Translations under genes and position numbers: made by a program
Notes under the pieces: model-generated
The model's input: the letters and a program-made list of their open reading frames with translations, nothing else
What the model was told of the DNA's origin: nothing
Databases searched by the model: none
Shown: positions 42,386 through 51,877 of the stretch, piece after piece
Layout: each line of letters begins with the position of its first letter
How positions within the stretch are numbered: the first letter of the stretch is position 1
Assembly (NCBI RefSeq): GCF_004352845.1
Contig: NZ_SJRX01000003.1
Span: 310,001 to 374,000 of the forward strand
Source: Luteimonas terricola
GTDB taxonomy: Bacteria > Pseudomonadota > Gammaproteobacteria > Xanthomonadales > Xanthomonadaceae
Length of the DNA stretch: 64,000 nucleotides
Reading direction: 5' to 3'

Positions 42386-44241
42386 GCGGCACCGCCTTCG
42401 CGGAACTGCATGGCGTGCAGGTGCGCATACAGGCCGCCCTGTGCCAGCAGCTCGGCATGGGTGCCCTGCTCCACCATGCGGCCGCGGTCGAAGACCAGCA
42501 CCTGGTCGGCGTGTTCGATGGTCGACAGGCGATGCGCCACCACCAGCGTGGTGCGGTCGGGCATCAGCCGCTGCAGCGCGTCCTGCACCAGGCGCTCGGA
42601 CTCGGTGTCGAGCGCGGCGGTGGCTTCGTCCAGGATCAGGATCGGCGCGTCGCGCAGGATCGCGCGGGCGATGGCGAGGCGCTGGCGCTGGCCGCCGGAC
42701 AGCAGCGCGCCGTTCTCGCCGATCGGCGTATCCAGGCCCTGCGGCAGGCGTTCGATGAATTCCCAGGCGTTGGCCGCTTCCGCCGCGGCGCGGATGGACT
42801 CGCGCGGGGCGTCGACGCCATAGGCGATGTTGGCGGCAACCGTGTCGTCGAACAGCGCCACGCGCTGCCCGACCAGCGCGACCTGCCGGCGCAGGTCGGC
42901 CAGCGGGTAGTCGGCCAGCGGCACGCCGTCGAGGGTGATGCTGCCGGAGCTGGGTTCGTAGAAGCGCGGCACCAGGCGCACCAGGCTGGTCTTGCCGCTG
43001 CCCGAGCGGCCGACGATGGCGGTGACGGTGCCGGGCGCGGCGCGGAAGCTGACCTCCTGCAGTGCGCTGCCATCGCCGCGCTGGTAGCGCAGGCCGACGT
43101 CGTCGAACACGAGTTCGCCGCGCACGCGTTCGACGGCATGGCGGCCGCGATCGTCTTCCTCGACATCGTCGAGGATGGAGAACAGGCGCTCGGCGGCGGC
43201 CACGCCGCGGCCGATCACGCTCTGCACGTTGGTGATGCGCCGCAGGGAGGGAATGATGCCCATCATCGCGGTCATCAGCTGCATGAACTCGCCGGGATCC
43301 AGGCGCCCCTCGAGCGCCTCGTGGATCGCCACCCAGACGATCGCGGCCAGCGCCAGCGCCGCGAGTACCTGCACCAGCGCCGACGACGCCGCGCGCGTGG
43401 CCTCGACCTTCATGTTCAGGCGCAGCACGCGGTTGGCCAGCGCGGAGTAGCGCGTCTGCTCGAAGCCCTGGGCGCCGTGCACCTTGACGTCCTGCTGCGC
43501 GGCCAGCGACTGCTCGGCGCTGTGCGCAAGATCGCCCATGCCGGTCTGGATGCCGCGGCTGATGCGCCGGTAGCGGCCGCCCACGTACCAGACCAGGACG
43601 CCGATCAGCGGCGCGATCAGGATCATCGCCATCGTCACCTTGACGCTGGTGTAGAGCATCAGCGCGAGCAGGAAGACGATGGTCAGGCCGTCGGCGATGA
43701 TCATCTTCAGCGCGTCGGCGCTGGCCTGGGTGACCTGCTCGGTGTCGAAGTTCAGGCGGCTGACCATCTGCGGCACGGCTTCGGTATCGAAGCGGCTGCT
43801 GGGCAGGCGCAGGTACTTGCCCAGCACCAGTTCGCGCAGGTCGCGCACCACGCTGCGGCCGGCGCGGGCGATGCCATAGTCGGTGCAGAAGGTGGCGGCG
43901 CCGCGCAGCAGGAACAGGGCGATGATCGCCAGCGGCAGGATCACCGCCATCTCCGGCTTGGGGTCGACGAAGCCGTCGTTGGTCAGCGGCTTCATCAGCC
44001 AGACGAAGGCGGCACCGGCGCCGGCCTCGATCACCATGCCGACCATGGCGACGGCCAACAGCGGCCAGTAGCGGCCGGCGTGGCCAAGCAGGCGGCGATA
44101 GGTCTGCCAGGGGCTGGGCGGCGGTGGCTCTTCGGTCGCGGCCGCGGCGGGCGCTGCCGGAGCCGCAGCGGCACCGGCCGTGGGCGCTGCGGAGGCGGCC
44201 TTCCGCGCCGCAGCCGCGTCGCGGGCGTCGCTGGAACTCAT
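42382..44241 (-). CDS. msbA: Lipid A export ABC transporter MsbA
   Basis: Inner-membrane flippase for lipid A-core. The 619 residues comprise an Ala/Pro-rich N-terminal leader (about 1-45), a six-helix membrane domain (about 55-350) and a nucleotide-binding domain. The Walker A is [11 protein letters not shown], the signature [14 protein letters not shown], and the Walker [13 protein letters not shown]. The Ala-rich leader is longer than in E. coli MsbA. It overlaps exbD upstream and lpxK downstream by four bases each, so exbB-exbD-msbA-lpxK look like one operon. Confidence 0.95.
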   Translation of the reverse strand: MSSSDARDAAAARKAASAAPTAGAAAAPAAPAAAATEEPPPPSPWQTYRRLLGHAGRYWPLLAVAMVGMVIEAGAGAAFVWLMKPLTNDGFVDPKPEMAVILPLAIIALFLLRGAATFCTDYGIARAGRSVVRDLRELVLGKYLRLPSSRFDTEAVPQMVSRLNFDTEQVTQASADALKMIIADGLTIVFLLALMLYTSVKVTMAMILIAPLIGVLVWYVGGRYRRISRGIQTGMGDLAHSAEQSLAAQQDVKVHGAQGFEQTRYSALANRVLRLNMKVEATRAASSALVQVLAALALAAIVWVAIHEALEGRLDPGEFMQLMTAMMGIIPSLRRITNVQSVIGRGVAAAERLFSILDDVEEDDRGRHAVERVRGELVFDDVGLRYQRGDGSALQEVSFRAAPGTVTAIVGRSGSGKTSLVRLVPRFYEPSSGSITLDGVPLADYPLADLRRQVALVGQRVALFDDTVAANIAYGVDAPRESIRAAAEAANAWEFIERLPQGLDTPIGENGALLSGGQRQRLAIARAILRDAPILILDEATAALDTESERLVQDALQRLMPDRTTLVVAHRLSTIEHADQVLVFDRGRMVEQGTHAELLAQGGLYAHLHAMQFREGGAA

Positions 44242-44684
44242 TGCGCGGGATCCTGGACGACCGGCGCGCCGGCTTCGGGCGCGGTGGCGATCGAGATGCG
44301 GCGGAAGCCGAGCTGGCCGAGCGCGTCCATCGCGGTGACCACGGCCTGGTGCGGGGTGCGGGCGTCGGCGCGCAGCAGCACGGGGCGCTCGCGGTCGCCG
44401 CCGGCGACTTCGAGGATGGTGGACTTGATCGCTTCGACGTCGGTGCGCAGGGCCTCGCGATCGTCGATGAAGTAGCGGCCCTCGGCGTTGACCAGCACGC
44501 TCAGCGCGGGCTGCTCGCTGTCGGCCGGACGGGCGTCGGCGCGCGGCAGTTCGAGCTTCAGCGTCGATCGGGTGTCGAAGGTGGTGGTGACCACGAAGAA
44601 GATGATCAGCACCAGGATCACGTCGATCAACGGCACGAGGTTGATCTCGGGGATGTCCTCGGCGCGACGGTCGCGGATGCGCAT
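44238..44684 (-). CDS. exbD: ExbD/TolR-family biopolymer transport protein
   Basis: The 148-residue protein has one N-terminal membrane helix containing the proton-motive-force Asp ([22 protein letters not shown]) and a periplasmic domain. It pairs with ExbB as the stator that powers TonB- or Tol-type work across the envelope. The ATG at 44684 gives the family start ([20 protein letters not shown]); a 26-codon upstream extension would overlap exbB and is rejected. The location between exbB and msbA is typical of Xanthomonadaceae; whether it serves TonB or another client is not decided. Confidence 0.92.
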   Translation of the reverse strand: MRIRDRRAEDIPEINLVPLIDVILVLIIFFVVTTTFDTRSTLKLELPRADARPADSEQPALSVLVNAEGRYFIDDREALRTDVEAIKSTILEVAGGDRERPVLLRADARTPHQAVVTAMDALGQLGFRRISIATAPEAGAPVVQDPAQ

Positions 44685-44691
44685 GCGGGGC

Positions 44692-45384
44692 TCAGGCCTC
44701 GGCCGGCGCGGTGCCCGCGGAGAACCCGGCGCGGCCGGCTTGGCCGGGCTGGCCGACCGCATGTGCGACGCCGCGGCGGCTGCGCGGATCGAGCGCGTCC
44801 ATCAGCGCGATCGCCTCGTGCTCCATCTGCACGATGTAGCCGTCGATGCGGCCGCGGAAGTAGCGGTGGAACATCAGCGCCGGCACCGCCACCACCATGC
44901 CCGCGGCGGCGCAGACCAGGGCCTTGCCGATGCCGCCGGCGAGCTCGTTCATCTCGCCCATGCCGACGTCCATGATGCCGAGGAACATCTGGATCATGCC
45001 GACCACGGTGCCGAACAGGCCCAGCAGCGGGCCGACGCCGGCGATGGTGCCGAGCGCGTTGAGGTAGCGCTCCATGCGGTGCGCGAGGTGGCGGCCGACG
45101 TCCTCGACGCGCTCGCGCATTTCCTCGCGCGGGTGGTTGCGCATGTCGAGCACGCTCGCCAGCAGCGCGCCCAGCGGCGAGTTGCCGCGCAGCGATTCGA
45201 TATGCGACGGATCCAGCTGGCCGCCTCGACCGACCCAGTCGCGCACTTCGCGACCGAGGTCCGGCGGCAGCACCTGGCTGCGGCGCAGCGTCCAGAACCG
45301 TTCGACGATGATCGCCAGCGCCACCGCCGACAGCAGCAGCAGCGGCAGCATCGGCCAGCCGCCCGCCTTGACCAGTTCCAGCAC
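44692..45384 (-). CDS. exbB: ExbB/TolQ-family proton channel protein
   Basis: The 230-residue inner-membrane protein has three membrane helices: ALAIIVERFW, then LGTIAGVGPLLGLFGTVVGMI, and GIGKALVCAAAGMVVAVPAL. The MotA/TolQ/ExbB signature spans the last two. The GTG at 45384 is chosen because AGGAG lies at a proper distance; an in-frame ATG 45 bases upstream has no Shine-Dalgarno and adds a Pro-rich leader. The C-terminus has an unusual Gly/Ala-rich tail. The next gene, exbD, starts 7 bases after the stop. Confidence 0.92.
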   Translation of the reverse strand: MLELVKAGGWPMLPLLLLSAVALAIIVERFWTLRRSQVLPPDLGREVRDWVGRGGQLDPSHIESLRGNSPLGALLASVLDMRNHPREEMRERVEDVGRHLAHRMERYLNALGTIAGVGPLLGLFGTVVGMIQMFLGIMDVGMGEMNELAGGIGKALVCAAAGMVVAVPALMFHRYFRGRIDGYIVQMEHEAIALMDALDPRSRRGVAHAVGQPGQAGRAGFSAGTAPAEA

Positions 45385-45443
45385 GTATCGACTCCTGGGG
45401 CCGGGGGGCCCGGGGGAAACAGGGTGCATAGGATAACGCTGTG

Positions 45444-45475
45444 CGGGATTCCCGCGGGGGATGGGGGCAACCTAG
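45444..45475. repeat. GC-rich intergenic repeat, partial copy 3
   Basis: It shares the GCGGGGGATGGGGGC core and the following ACCT-GCGG-GTCCCG tail with copy 1. The comEC stop (45472-45474) and its last codons lie in this tail. Confidence 0.55.
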
Positions 45476-47802
45476 CGGAACCGTCCCGAATCCCAGAACC
45501 GCACTCTCCGCAGCCGCTCCGTCTCCGCGACCACCCCATCTTCGGTCAGCCGCACCCGGACCGCCCCACCCGCAGGGGTCTCCAGCACCTCCGCCCCGCC
45601 CGCCTGCCAGCGCGCCACCACCTGCGGATCCGGATGCCCGAAGCGGTTCCCGTGCCCCGCCGACACCAGCGCCAGCCGCGGCGAGGTGGCGGCGACGAAT
45701 CCGGCCGTCGACGAATGCCGCGAACCGTGGTGGGGCACCAGCACCACATCCGCCGGCAGGTCTTCGGGCCCGCGCCCCACCAGGCGCTGCTCGATGGCCT
45801 CGCCGATGTCGCCCGGGAGCAGGATCGTCCCGTGTGCGCTCTCGATGCGCAGCACGCAGCTGGACTCGTTGCCCAGGTAGGGGAAATGCAGCGGCGGGTG
45901 CAGGAAGCGGAAGCGGACGCCGTCGCGCTGCCAGCCGCTGCCGGCCATGCACTCGGATGCGCCTTCGATATCGACGCCTTCCGGCGCCAGCAGGCGCCTG
46001 GCCGGGAAGCGCCGGCGCACGGCGTCCAGGCCACCGGCGTGGTCGGCATCGCCGTGGCTGAGCACCAGCATGTCGAGCCGGCGCACGCCCAGCGCATGCA
46101 GCGCCGGCACCACGGCGCGCTCGCCTGCGTCGTAGCCGTCGCGGATGGCCGGCCCCATGTCGTAAAGCATGGCGTGGCCGGCGGTGCGCAGCAGCAGCGC
46201 GCTGCCCTGCCCCACGTCCAGTACGACGAGTTCGACTTCGCCCGGCCGCGGCAGCCCGCGGTCGGGCCACAGCAGCGGCAGCCACAGCAGCAGCGCCAGC
46301 GCCTTGCCGGGCACGCCGCGCGGCAGCAGCAGCCAGAACGCGGCCAGCATTGCCATCGGCAGCGCGAACCAGGGCGGCTCGGGCAGCCACCACAGCGCCA
46401 GCGGGCTGCCGCCGAGGCGATCGAACAGCGGCCAGGACAGGTCGAAGGCGGCGGCGGCCAGGCGCCAGGCACCGCTGCCCCAGCCGGCATGCAGGCCGTC
46501 CAGCGCGGTGCCGACCAGCGACAGCGGCACCACGAGCAGGCTCCACCAGGGAATCGCCACCAGGTTGGCCAGCGGGCCGGCCAGCGACGCCTGGCCGAAG
46601 AGGATGGCGCTCAGCGGCAGCAGGCCCAGCGTGGCGACCCACTGCGCGGACAGGAAATCACGCAGCGGCCGGCGGCCCGCCTGCGGCAGGCACCACAGCA
46701 GCCAGGCCACGCCGCCGAAGCTGAGCCAGAAACCCGCCGACAGCAGCGCCAGGGGATCGACCAGGACGATGGCGACGGCGGCCAGGGCGAGCGATTCGGA
46801 GATCCGCAGCGGACGGCGCCAGAGCCGCGCGGCGACGGACACCGCGATCATCAGCACGGTGCGCACGGTGGGCAGCGCGAAGCCGGCGACGGCGGCATAG
46901 CCCAGCGCGCCGAGGAAGGCCGCAGCGGCGGCGGCCTGCGGCCGGGGGATGCGCATGCACAGCGCCGGGAACAGCCGCCACAACGCGGCGCCCAGCAGCG
47001 CGAAAAAGCCCGCCACCAGGCCGACGTGGAAGCCCGAGATCGCGATCAGATGGGTGAGGCCGGTGGCGCGCAGGAGCTCCCAGTCGGCGTCTTCCAGGCC
47101 GCGGGTATCGCCCAGGGCGAGCGCGCGCACATAGCGCGAGGATTCGCCGGGCACGGCCACGCCGATGCGGGTGGCGATGCCGTCGCGCCACGCATCGATG
47201 CCGCGCGGCGGCCGAAGCTGTTCGGCCGCCGCCTGTTCGCGCACATAGCCGGTGGCGGCAATGCGCGCGGCCATGGCGTGGCGCTCGCTGTCGAAGCTGC
47301 CGGGATTGCGCAGCCCGCGCGGCGCGCGCAGGCGCAGCTGCAGGCGCCACTCCGCGCCGGGCTTGAGCTCATGGCGCCGCGTGGGCTCATCCGACCATTC
47401 GTTTTCGTACCAGGACAGGCGCAGCCTGGCGCCACGCAGGAACTCCGGCAGCGCCGGGTCGTCATCGACGCGGAGCTGGAAGCGCGTGCGTCGCGTTTCG
47501 ACCTCCGGCAGGCCGGTCACGCGGCCGGTGACGGTGAAGTCACCACGTTCGTGCGCCGCCGGCAGCTGCGCGCCCAGCGATGCCGCCGCGTGCAGGCCGC
47601 AGAGCGCGAAGCCCGCGAGCAATGCACCCGCCCATCGCCATCGACCGCGGATACGCCACCATGCGGCGAGGCCGATGAGCAGGAGCACCGCGAGCAAGGC
47701 TGCTGGTGGCAGCGCGGGAAGCCGCAGGCAGGCGAGCGCTCCGGCCACCAGGGCCGCTGCCGCCCCGACTCCAAGCGGCGGCGCCGCGATCATTGCTGTC
47801 AT
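45472..47802 (-). CDS. comEC: DNA internalization protein ComEC/Rec2
   Basis: Inner-membrane channel for single-stranded DNA uptake in natural transformation. The 776 residues comprise N-terminal membrane helices and a DUF4131-type domain (about 1-190), the Competence membrane domain (about 220-480, ATGLTHLIAISGFHVGL), and a C-terminal metallo-beta-lactamase domain (about 510-750). The lactamase domain shows LSHGDADHAGGLDAV, LLPGDI and VPHHGS. The first ATG at 47802 was used; an upstream TTG is in frame. The presence of a full ComEC suggests transformability but no other com genes are here. Confidence 0.93.
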   Translation of the reverse strand: MTAMIAAPPLGVGAAAALVAGALACLRLPALPPAALLAVLLLIGLAAWWRIRGRWRWAGALLAGFALCGLHAAASLGAQLPAAHERGDFTVTGRVTGLPEVETRRTRFQLRVDDDPALPEFLRGARLRLSWYENEWSDEPTRRHELKPGAEWRLQLRLRAPRGLRNPGSFDSERHAMAARIAATGYVREQAAAEQLRPPRGIDAWRDGIATRIGVAVPGESSRYVRALALGDTRGLEDADWELLRATGLTHLIAISGFHVGLVAGFFALLGAALWRLFPALCMRIPRPQAAAAAAFLGALGYAAVAGFALPTVRTVLMIAVSVAARLWRRPLRISESLALAAVAIVLVDPLALLSAGFWLSFGGVAWLLWCLPQAGRRPLRDFLSAQWVATLGLLPLSAILFGQASLAGPLANLVAIPWWSLLVVPLSLVGTALDGLHAGWGSGAWRLAAAAFDLSWPLFDRLGGSPLALWWLPEPPWFALPMAMLAAFWLLLPRGVPGKALALLLWLPLLWPDRGLPRPGEVELVVLDVGQGSALLLRTAGHAMLYDMGPAIRDGYDAGERAVVPALHALGVRRLDMLVLSHGDADHAGGLDAVRRRFPARRLLAPEGVDIEGASECMAGSGWQRDGVRFRFLHPPLHFPYLGNESSCVLRIESAHGTILLPGDIGEAIEQRLVGRGPEDLPADVVLVPHHGSRHSSTAGFVAATSPRLALVSAGHGNRFGHPDPQVVARWQAGGAEVLETPAGGAVRVRLTEDGVVAETERLRRVRFWDSGRFR

Positions 47803-47898
47803 TGCCGACTGCCGGGCGAGAACGATGCCCAGCGTGCTGCGTCGTCGCAAGAATACGGATCGCCGCAGACCCGATTGATCCGTCAGGGATTTCCGCCC

Positions 47899-47932
47899 CT
47901 TCCCCGCTTGCGGGGGAAGAGGGTCGGTTTTG
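47899..47932. repeat. GC-rich intergenic repeat, partial copy 4
   Basis: The palindromic head CTTCCCCGCTTGCGGGGGAAG followed by AGGG, between comEC and lolD; lacks the GATGCCC tail. It may act as a transcript-end hairpin for lolD on the minus strand. Confidence 0.55.
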
Positions 47933-47949
47933 GGAATGTTTTCGGTGGG

Positions 47950-48693
47950 TCAGGCGGTGGCGGGGGCGATCTCGCGCAGCTTGCCTTCGTGGAGTTCGAG
48001 GACGCGGTCCAGGCGGCGGGCCAGGCGGCGGTCATGCGTGACCAGCACCAGGCTGGTGCGCTCGGCGCGGTTGAGCTCGAGCATCAGTTCGAACACGGTG
48101 GCGGCCGTTTTCTCGTCGAGGTTGCCGGTGGGTTCGTCGCCCAGCACGCAGGCGGGGCGGTTCACCAGTGCGCGGGCGACGGCGGCGCGCTGGCGTTCGC
48201 CGCCGGACAGTTCGCCGGGCTTGTGTTCGAGGCGATGGCCGAGGCCGACGCTTTCCAGCAGGCTGCGCGCGCGCCTGGATGCGTCCGGCACGCCGGCGCC
48301 GGACAGCAGCACCGGCAGCATCACGTTCTCCAGCGCGGTGAATTCGGGCAGCAGGTGGTGGAACTGGTAGACGAAGCCCAGCGCGCGGTTGCGCAGGCGG
48401 CCGCGTTCGGCGTCCGACAGCGAGCCCATGCGCTGGCCGGCGACGAACACCTCGCCCGCAGTGGGCGTATCCAGCCCGCCGAGAAGATGCAGCAGCGTGC
48501 TCTTGCCCGCACCCGATGCGCCGAGGATGGCGACCGTTTCGCCCGCCAGCACGCTGAGGTCCAGGCCGTCGAACACCGGCGTGCGCATCCCGCCTTCGGC
48601 ATAGGTCTTGCCCAGGCCCACGGCACCCACGACTTCGTCGGGTACGCGCCCCGTCACCTGCCCGACTTCGCCGTCAGCGATCTGCTCACTCAT
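47950..48693 (-). CDS. lolD: Lipoprotein-releasing ABC transporter ATPase LolD
   Basis: ATPase that powers extraction of outer-membrane lipoproteins from the inner membrane to LolA. The 247 residues show Walker [10 protein letters not shown], signature [15 protein letters not shown], Walker [13 protein letters not shown], and the Lol-specific [12 protein letters not shown] block. The N-terminal about 25 residues are extra and acidic. Its start overlaps the end of lolC by eight bases, showing tight coupling. Confidence 0.95.
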   Translation of the reverse strand: MSEQIADGEVGQVTGRVPDEVVGAVGLGKTYAEGGMRTPVFDGLDLSVLAGETVAILGASGAGKSTLLHLLGGLDTPTAGEVFVAGQRMGSLSDAERGRLRNRALGFVYQFHHLLPEFTALENVMLPVLLSGAGVPDASRRARSLLESVGLGHRLEHKPGELSGGERQRAAVARALVNRPACVLGDEPTGNLDEKTAATVFELMLELNRAERTSLVLVTHDRRLARRLDRVLELHEGKLREIAPATA

Positions 48694-49927
48694 AGCGCAG
48701 CGCCTCCGCCGGGGCCGTGCGCGCCGCGCGGCGCGCCGGGTAGATGGTGGCCAGGAAGGCCATGGCCAGCGCCACCGCGGCGATGATGGCGATGTCCTGG
48801 CCGCTGAGCTCGGTCGGCAGCCCGGTGATGTAGTAGACGTCGGCCGGCATCAGCTCGGCGCCGGTCACCGCTTCGATCACGCGCAGGATGCGCTCCAGGT
48901 TCAGCGTCAGCACAAGGCCGCCGACCACCCCAAGCACGGTGCCGAACAGGCCGATCAACGAGCCCTGCACCATGAACACCTGCATCACGCCCCGCGGCGT
49001 CAGCCCCAGGGTGCGCAGGATCGCGATGTCGGACTGCTTGTCGGTGACCAGCATCACCTGCGAGGACACCAGGTTGAACGCGCCCATGGCGATGATCAGC
49101 GACAGCAGGATCGCGATCATGGTCTTTTCGAGCTTCAGCGCCCGGAACAGGTGCGCGTTCTCCCGTGTCCAGTCGCTGACCATGTACGGACCCTCCAGCG
49201 CCAGCGCGAGCTCGCGCGCCACGGTGTAGGCCTGGTCCATGTCGTGCATCTGCAGGCGCACGCCGGTCACGCCCTCGCCCATGCGCAGCAGGCGCTGCAG
49301 GTCCTGGATGTTGACCACCGCCAGGCCCCTGTCGAACTCCTGGTAGCCGGCCTCGAAGATGCCGCTGACGGTGAAGCGCTTGAGCTGCGGCACCGCGCCC
49401 ATCGGCGTGGCCTGGAAGTCGGTGGTGGCGACCACGCTGTCGCCCACGCGCACGCCCAGCCACAGCGCCAGCTCGCGGCCAAGCACCATGTTGTAGCTGC
49501 GTGGGCTGAGCGTATCGAGACTGCCCTCGACCATGCGCTCGCCGAGGATGGACACCTTGGCTTCGTCGGCGGGCACGATGCCGCGGACCATGGCCGGCTC
49601 GCGGCGCTTGCCCGACAGCAGCGCTTCGGTGGCGATGTAGGCGGCGGCGCCGGCCACCCGCGGGTCGCGACCGGCGACGTCGATCGCCTGCTGCCAGTTC
49701 TGCATCGGCTCGCCGTGGGCGCTGACCGTGGCGTGCTGCGTCATCTGCAGCATGCGGTCGCGGATCTCGCGCTGGAAGCCGCTCATCACCGCCAGCGTGG
49801 TGATCAGCGCGGTCACGCCGATGGCGATGCCGAGGATGGAGGCCAGCGAGATGAAGGAGATGAAGCCGTTGCGGCGCTTGGCGCGCAGGTAGCGCAGGCC
49901 GATGGCGACTGGGAGTGGTTTGAACAT
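48686..49927 (-). CDS. lolC: Lipoprotein-releasing ABC transporter permease LolC/LolE
   Basis: The 413-residue permease has one N-terminal membrane helix ([26 protein letters not shown]), a large periplasmic domain (about 50-260), and three C-terminal helices. The layout is typical of LolC/LolE/MacB-type proteins. The N-terminal [18 protein letters not shown] and the C-terminal [19 protein letters not shown] are family signatures. Only one permease gene is present, which fits species that use a single LolF-like dimer instead of LolC plus LolE; whether it is C, E or F type is not decided. Confidence 0.93.
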   Translation of the reverse strand: MFKPLPVAIGLRYLRAKRRNGFISFISLASILGIAIGVTALITTLAVMSGFQREIRDRMLQMTQHATVSAHGEPMQNWQQAIDVAGRDPRVAGAAAYIATEALLSGKRREPAMVRGIVPADEAKVSILGERMVEGSLDTLSPRSYNMVLGRELALWLGVRVGDSVVATTDFQATPMGAVPQLKRFTVSGIFEAGYQEFDRGLAVVNIQDLQRLLRMGEGVTGVRLQMHDMDQAYTVARELALALEGPYMVSDWTRENAHLFRALKLEKTMIAILLSLIIAMGAFNLVSSQVMLVTDKQSDIAILRTLGLTPRGVMQVFMVQGSLIGLFGTVLGVVGGLVLTLNLERILRVIEAVTGAELMPADVYYITGLPTELSGQDIAIIAAVALAMAFLATIYPARRAARTAPAEALRYE

Positions 49928-49951
49928 CGGGTCTCGCCGGCTCGAAGGCCG

Positions 49952-50404
49952 CTATGGTGCCACCGATGGCCCCGCGAGCGCAGCGGGCAACCTGTCGACG
50001 GCCAGCCTCAGTTCACGCCGCCAGCGCGGCGGCAGGGTGTCCGGCCACCAGACGAGCCGGTCGCGGCGGCCGTCCGGGTCGTGCCAGGCGAGGAAGGCCA
50101 GCGGGCCGCGCCACTGCAGCTGCACGCCGGACGCCTCGATATCGTCGACCAGCAGGCGGCCGTCCGCGGTGAACAGCAGGCTGCGCGGGGCGCGACGCCG
50201 TTCGCGCAGCGCCAGGTGCATGCCCTGCACCAGGGCGGCCGCCGCCAGCAGCCAGGCCGCGGCGACCGGCAGCTCGCTGGCCAGCACCGCGATGGGGGCC
50301 AGGAGCGCCAGCGACAGCAGCGCGGCCGTCAGGCAGCGCGAGGGGCGCCAGTCAATGCGGCAGGGCGCGGATGCGCTCGACCAGGGCCTGGAGCCCGGCG
50401 TCAT
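49952..50404 (-). CDS. YgfX/CptA-like small membrane protein
   Basis: The 150-residue protein has a membrane hairpin (SRCLTAALLSLALLAPIAVLASELPVAAAWLLAAAALV) and a C-terminal beta-rich part (SLLFTADGRLLVDDIEASGVQLQWRGP, LVWWPDTLPPRWRRELRLAVDRL). This matches YgfX (CptA), which pairs with SdhE. The ATG used overlaps sdhE by 53 bases, so the true start is uncertain and may lie nearer CRIDWRPSR, though no standard start codon is seen there. The position directly after sdhE supports the assignment. Confidence 0.75.
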   Translation of the reverse strand: MTPGSRPWSSASAPCRIDWRPSRCLTAALLSLALLAPIAVLASELPVAAAWLLAAAALVQGMHLALRERRRAPRSLLFTADGRLLVDDIEASGVQLQWRGPLAFLAWHDPDGRRDRLVWWPDTLPPRWRRELRLAVDRLPAALAGPSVAP

Positions 50405-50609
50405 CGGAGGTGTCGTGGCCGAGGAACCATTTCCACAGCCTATCGTCCTCGCTGTCGAGCAGCCGCAGGAATGCGTCGCGTTCGGCCGTCGGGGAACCCC
50501 GCCATTCGCGCTCCAGCCAGCGCTCGAGCAGCTGGTCGAGCTCGCGCATGCCGCGGCGGCAGCGCCAGCGCAGGCGGCGGAACTCGGCCTCGTCGTCGTG
50601 CACGCTCAT
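50352..50609 (-). CDS. sdhE: Succinate dehydrogenase flavinylation factor SdhE
   Basis: An 85-residue cytosolic assembly factor that promotes covalent FAD attachment to SdhA. The hallmark RGMRELDQLLERWLER (RGxxELD) is present, as is the FLRLLDSEDDRLWKWFLGHD block. It begins within the last bases of the MAPEG gene (ATGA overlap). It belongs to the sdh block with sdhCDAB and a SDHAF4-type gene. Confidence 0.93.
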   Translation of the reverse strand: MSVHDDEAEFRRLRWRCRRGMRELDQLLERWLEREWRGSPTAERDAFLRLLDSEDDRLWKWFLGHDTSDDAGLQALVERIRALPH

Positions 50610-51025
50610 ACGATGAAGAGGTACCAGGCCAGGCGCACCCAGAGCAGCGCGAGCACCAGGACCCCGGCGATGAAGACCGGGAAGCGGTGCATGACCTTGT
50701 TGTAGCCGCACTGGATCACGCTGTGCGCGAGGCGCAACGCGACGAAGCCCCAGGCCAGGCCCAGCACCCAGGGGTCCTGCACCCGGGCGGCCAGCGCCAC
50801 CGCAACGGCGAAGTAGAACAGCACCGGCAGCTCGAACAGGTTGCGGTAGTTGTCCGAGGCGCGGGTATCGGTGAGCCGCTGCGCGATCTGCGCCGACAGC
50901 GCCACCGACTGCGGATGGATGCGCTCGCGCTTCATGGTGCCCACGCGCCGGCGGTACATCAGCACCGCCACCGCGAACGTCAGCGCAACCAGCGCCACGC
51001 CCGGCCACAGGATCGGATTGGCCAT
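50606..51025 (-). CDS. MAPEG-family membrane protein
   Basis: The 139-residue protein has four hydrophobic segments (WPGVALVALTFAVAVLMY, then ASDNYRNLFELPVLFYFAVAVALAARVQDP, GFVALRLAHSVIQCGYNKV, and FIAGVLVLALLWVRLAWYLF). These carry the MAPEG signature FELPVLFYF and R.AHS.IQ. The family includes glutathione S-transferases and leukotriene synthases; the bacterial role is open. It is inserted between sdhB and sdhE, which is usual in Xanthomonadaceae. GGGGAGAGAAAG precedes the ATG. Confidence 0.88.
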   Translation of the reverse strand: MANPILWPGVALVALTFAVAVLMYRRRVGTMKRERIHPQSVALSAQIAQRLTDTRASDNYRNLFELPVLFYFAVAVALAARVQDPWVLGLAWGFVALRLAHSVIQCGYNKVMHRFPVFIAGVLVLALLWVRLAWYLFIV

Positions 51026-51078
51026 CGACTTTCTCTCCCCGGAAACGATCGCGCCGGCGGGTGCCGGCGCGGTGTGGG

Positions 51079-51864
51079 TCAGACCTGGCGTTCCAGCATC
51101 AACTGCTTGATCGCGCCGATCGCCTTGGCGGGGTTCAGTCCCTTCGGGCAGGTCCGCGTGCAGTTCATGATGGTGTGGCAGCGGTAGAGCTTGAACGGAT
51201 CCTCGAGATCGTCCAGGCGCGCGCCGGTGTCCTCGTCGCGCGAGTCGACGATCCAGCGGTAGGCCTGGAGCAGGATCGCCGGGCCCAGGTAGCGGTCGCC
51301 GTTCCACCAGTAGCTCGGGCAGGCGGTGCTGCAGCAGGCGCAGAGGATGCACTCGTACAGGCCGTCGAGCTTGGCGCGGTCTTCCTTCGACTGCAGGCGC
51401 TCGCGGTCCGGCGGCGGCGCGCTCTGGGTGCGGATCCAGGGCTGGATCGACGCGTACTGCGCGTAGAAGTGGGTCAGGTCCGGGACCAGGTCCTTGACCA
51501 CCTCCATGTGCGGCAGCGGGTAGATCGGCACTTCGCCCTTGCCGCAGTCCTCGATGGCCTTGGTGCACGCCAGCGTGTTGGTGCCGTCGATATTCATCGC
51601 GCACGAACCGCAGATGCCCTCGCGGCACGACCGGCGGAAGGTCAGCGTGGGGTCGACCTCGTTCTTGATCTTGATCAGCGCGTCGAGAACCATCGGACCG
51701 CACTTGTCGAGGTCGACCTCGTAGGTGTCGGTGCGCGGGTTCTCGTTGTCGTCGGGGCTCCAGCGGTAGACCTTGAACTCGCGCACGCGGGTCGAGCCCG
51801 CCGGCGCGGCGAAGTGCCTGCCCTTGTGGACCTTGGAGTTCCTGGGGAGTGAGAATTCGGCCAT
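51079..51864 (-). CDS. sdhB: Succinate dehydrogenase iron-sulfur subunit
   Basis: A 261-residue electron-transfer subunit of complex II. All cluster ligands are visible: [2Fe-2S] in [19 protein letters not shown] with a following TLAC, [4Fe-4S] in [16 protein letters not shown], and [3Fe-4S] in [21 protein letters not shown]. The start at 51864 removes a 10-codon open extension. It is transcribed after sdhA with a 13-base gap. Confidence 0.97.
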   Translation of the reverse strand: MAEFSLPRNSKVHKGRHFAAPAGSTRVREFKVYRWSPDDNENPRTDTYEVDLDKCGPMVLDALIKIKNEVDPTLTFRRSCREGICGSCAMNIDGTNTLACTKAIEDCGKGEVPIYPLPHMEVVKDLVPDLTHFYAQYASIQPWIRTQSAPPPDRERLQSKEDRAKLDGLYECILCACCSTACPSYWWNGDRYLGPAILLQAYRWIVDSRDEDTGARLDDLEDPFKLYRCHTIMNCTRTCPKGLNPAKAIGAIKQLMLERQV

Positions 51865-51877
51865 CTGCTTATCGATC

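Noticed and set aside
44488..48786. Very long plus-strand open frame (over 1400 codons) opposite exbB, comEC and lolD
   Set aside because: Antisense to four well-supported genes; Gln/Arg/His-rich shadow composition, typical of high-GC genomes.
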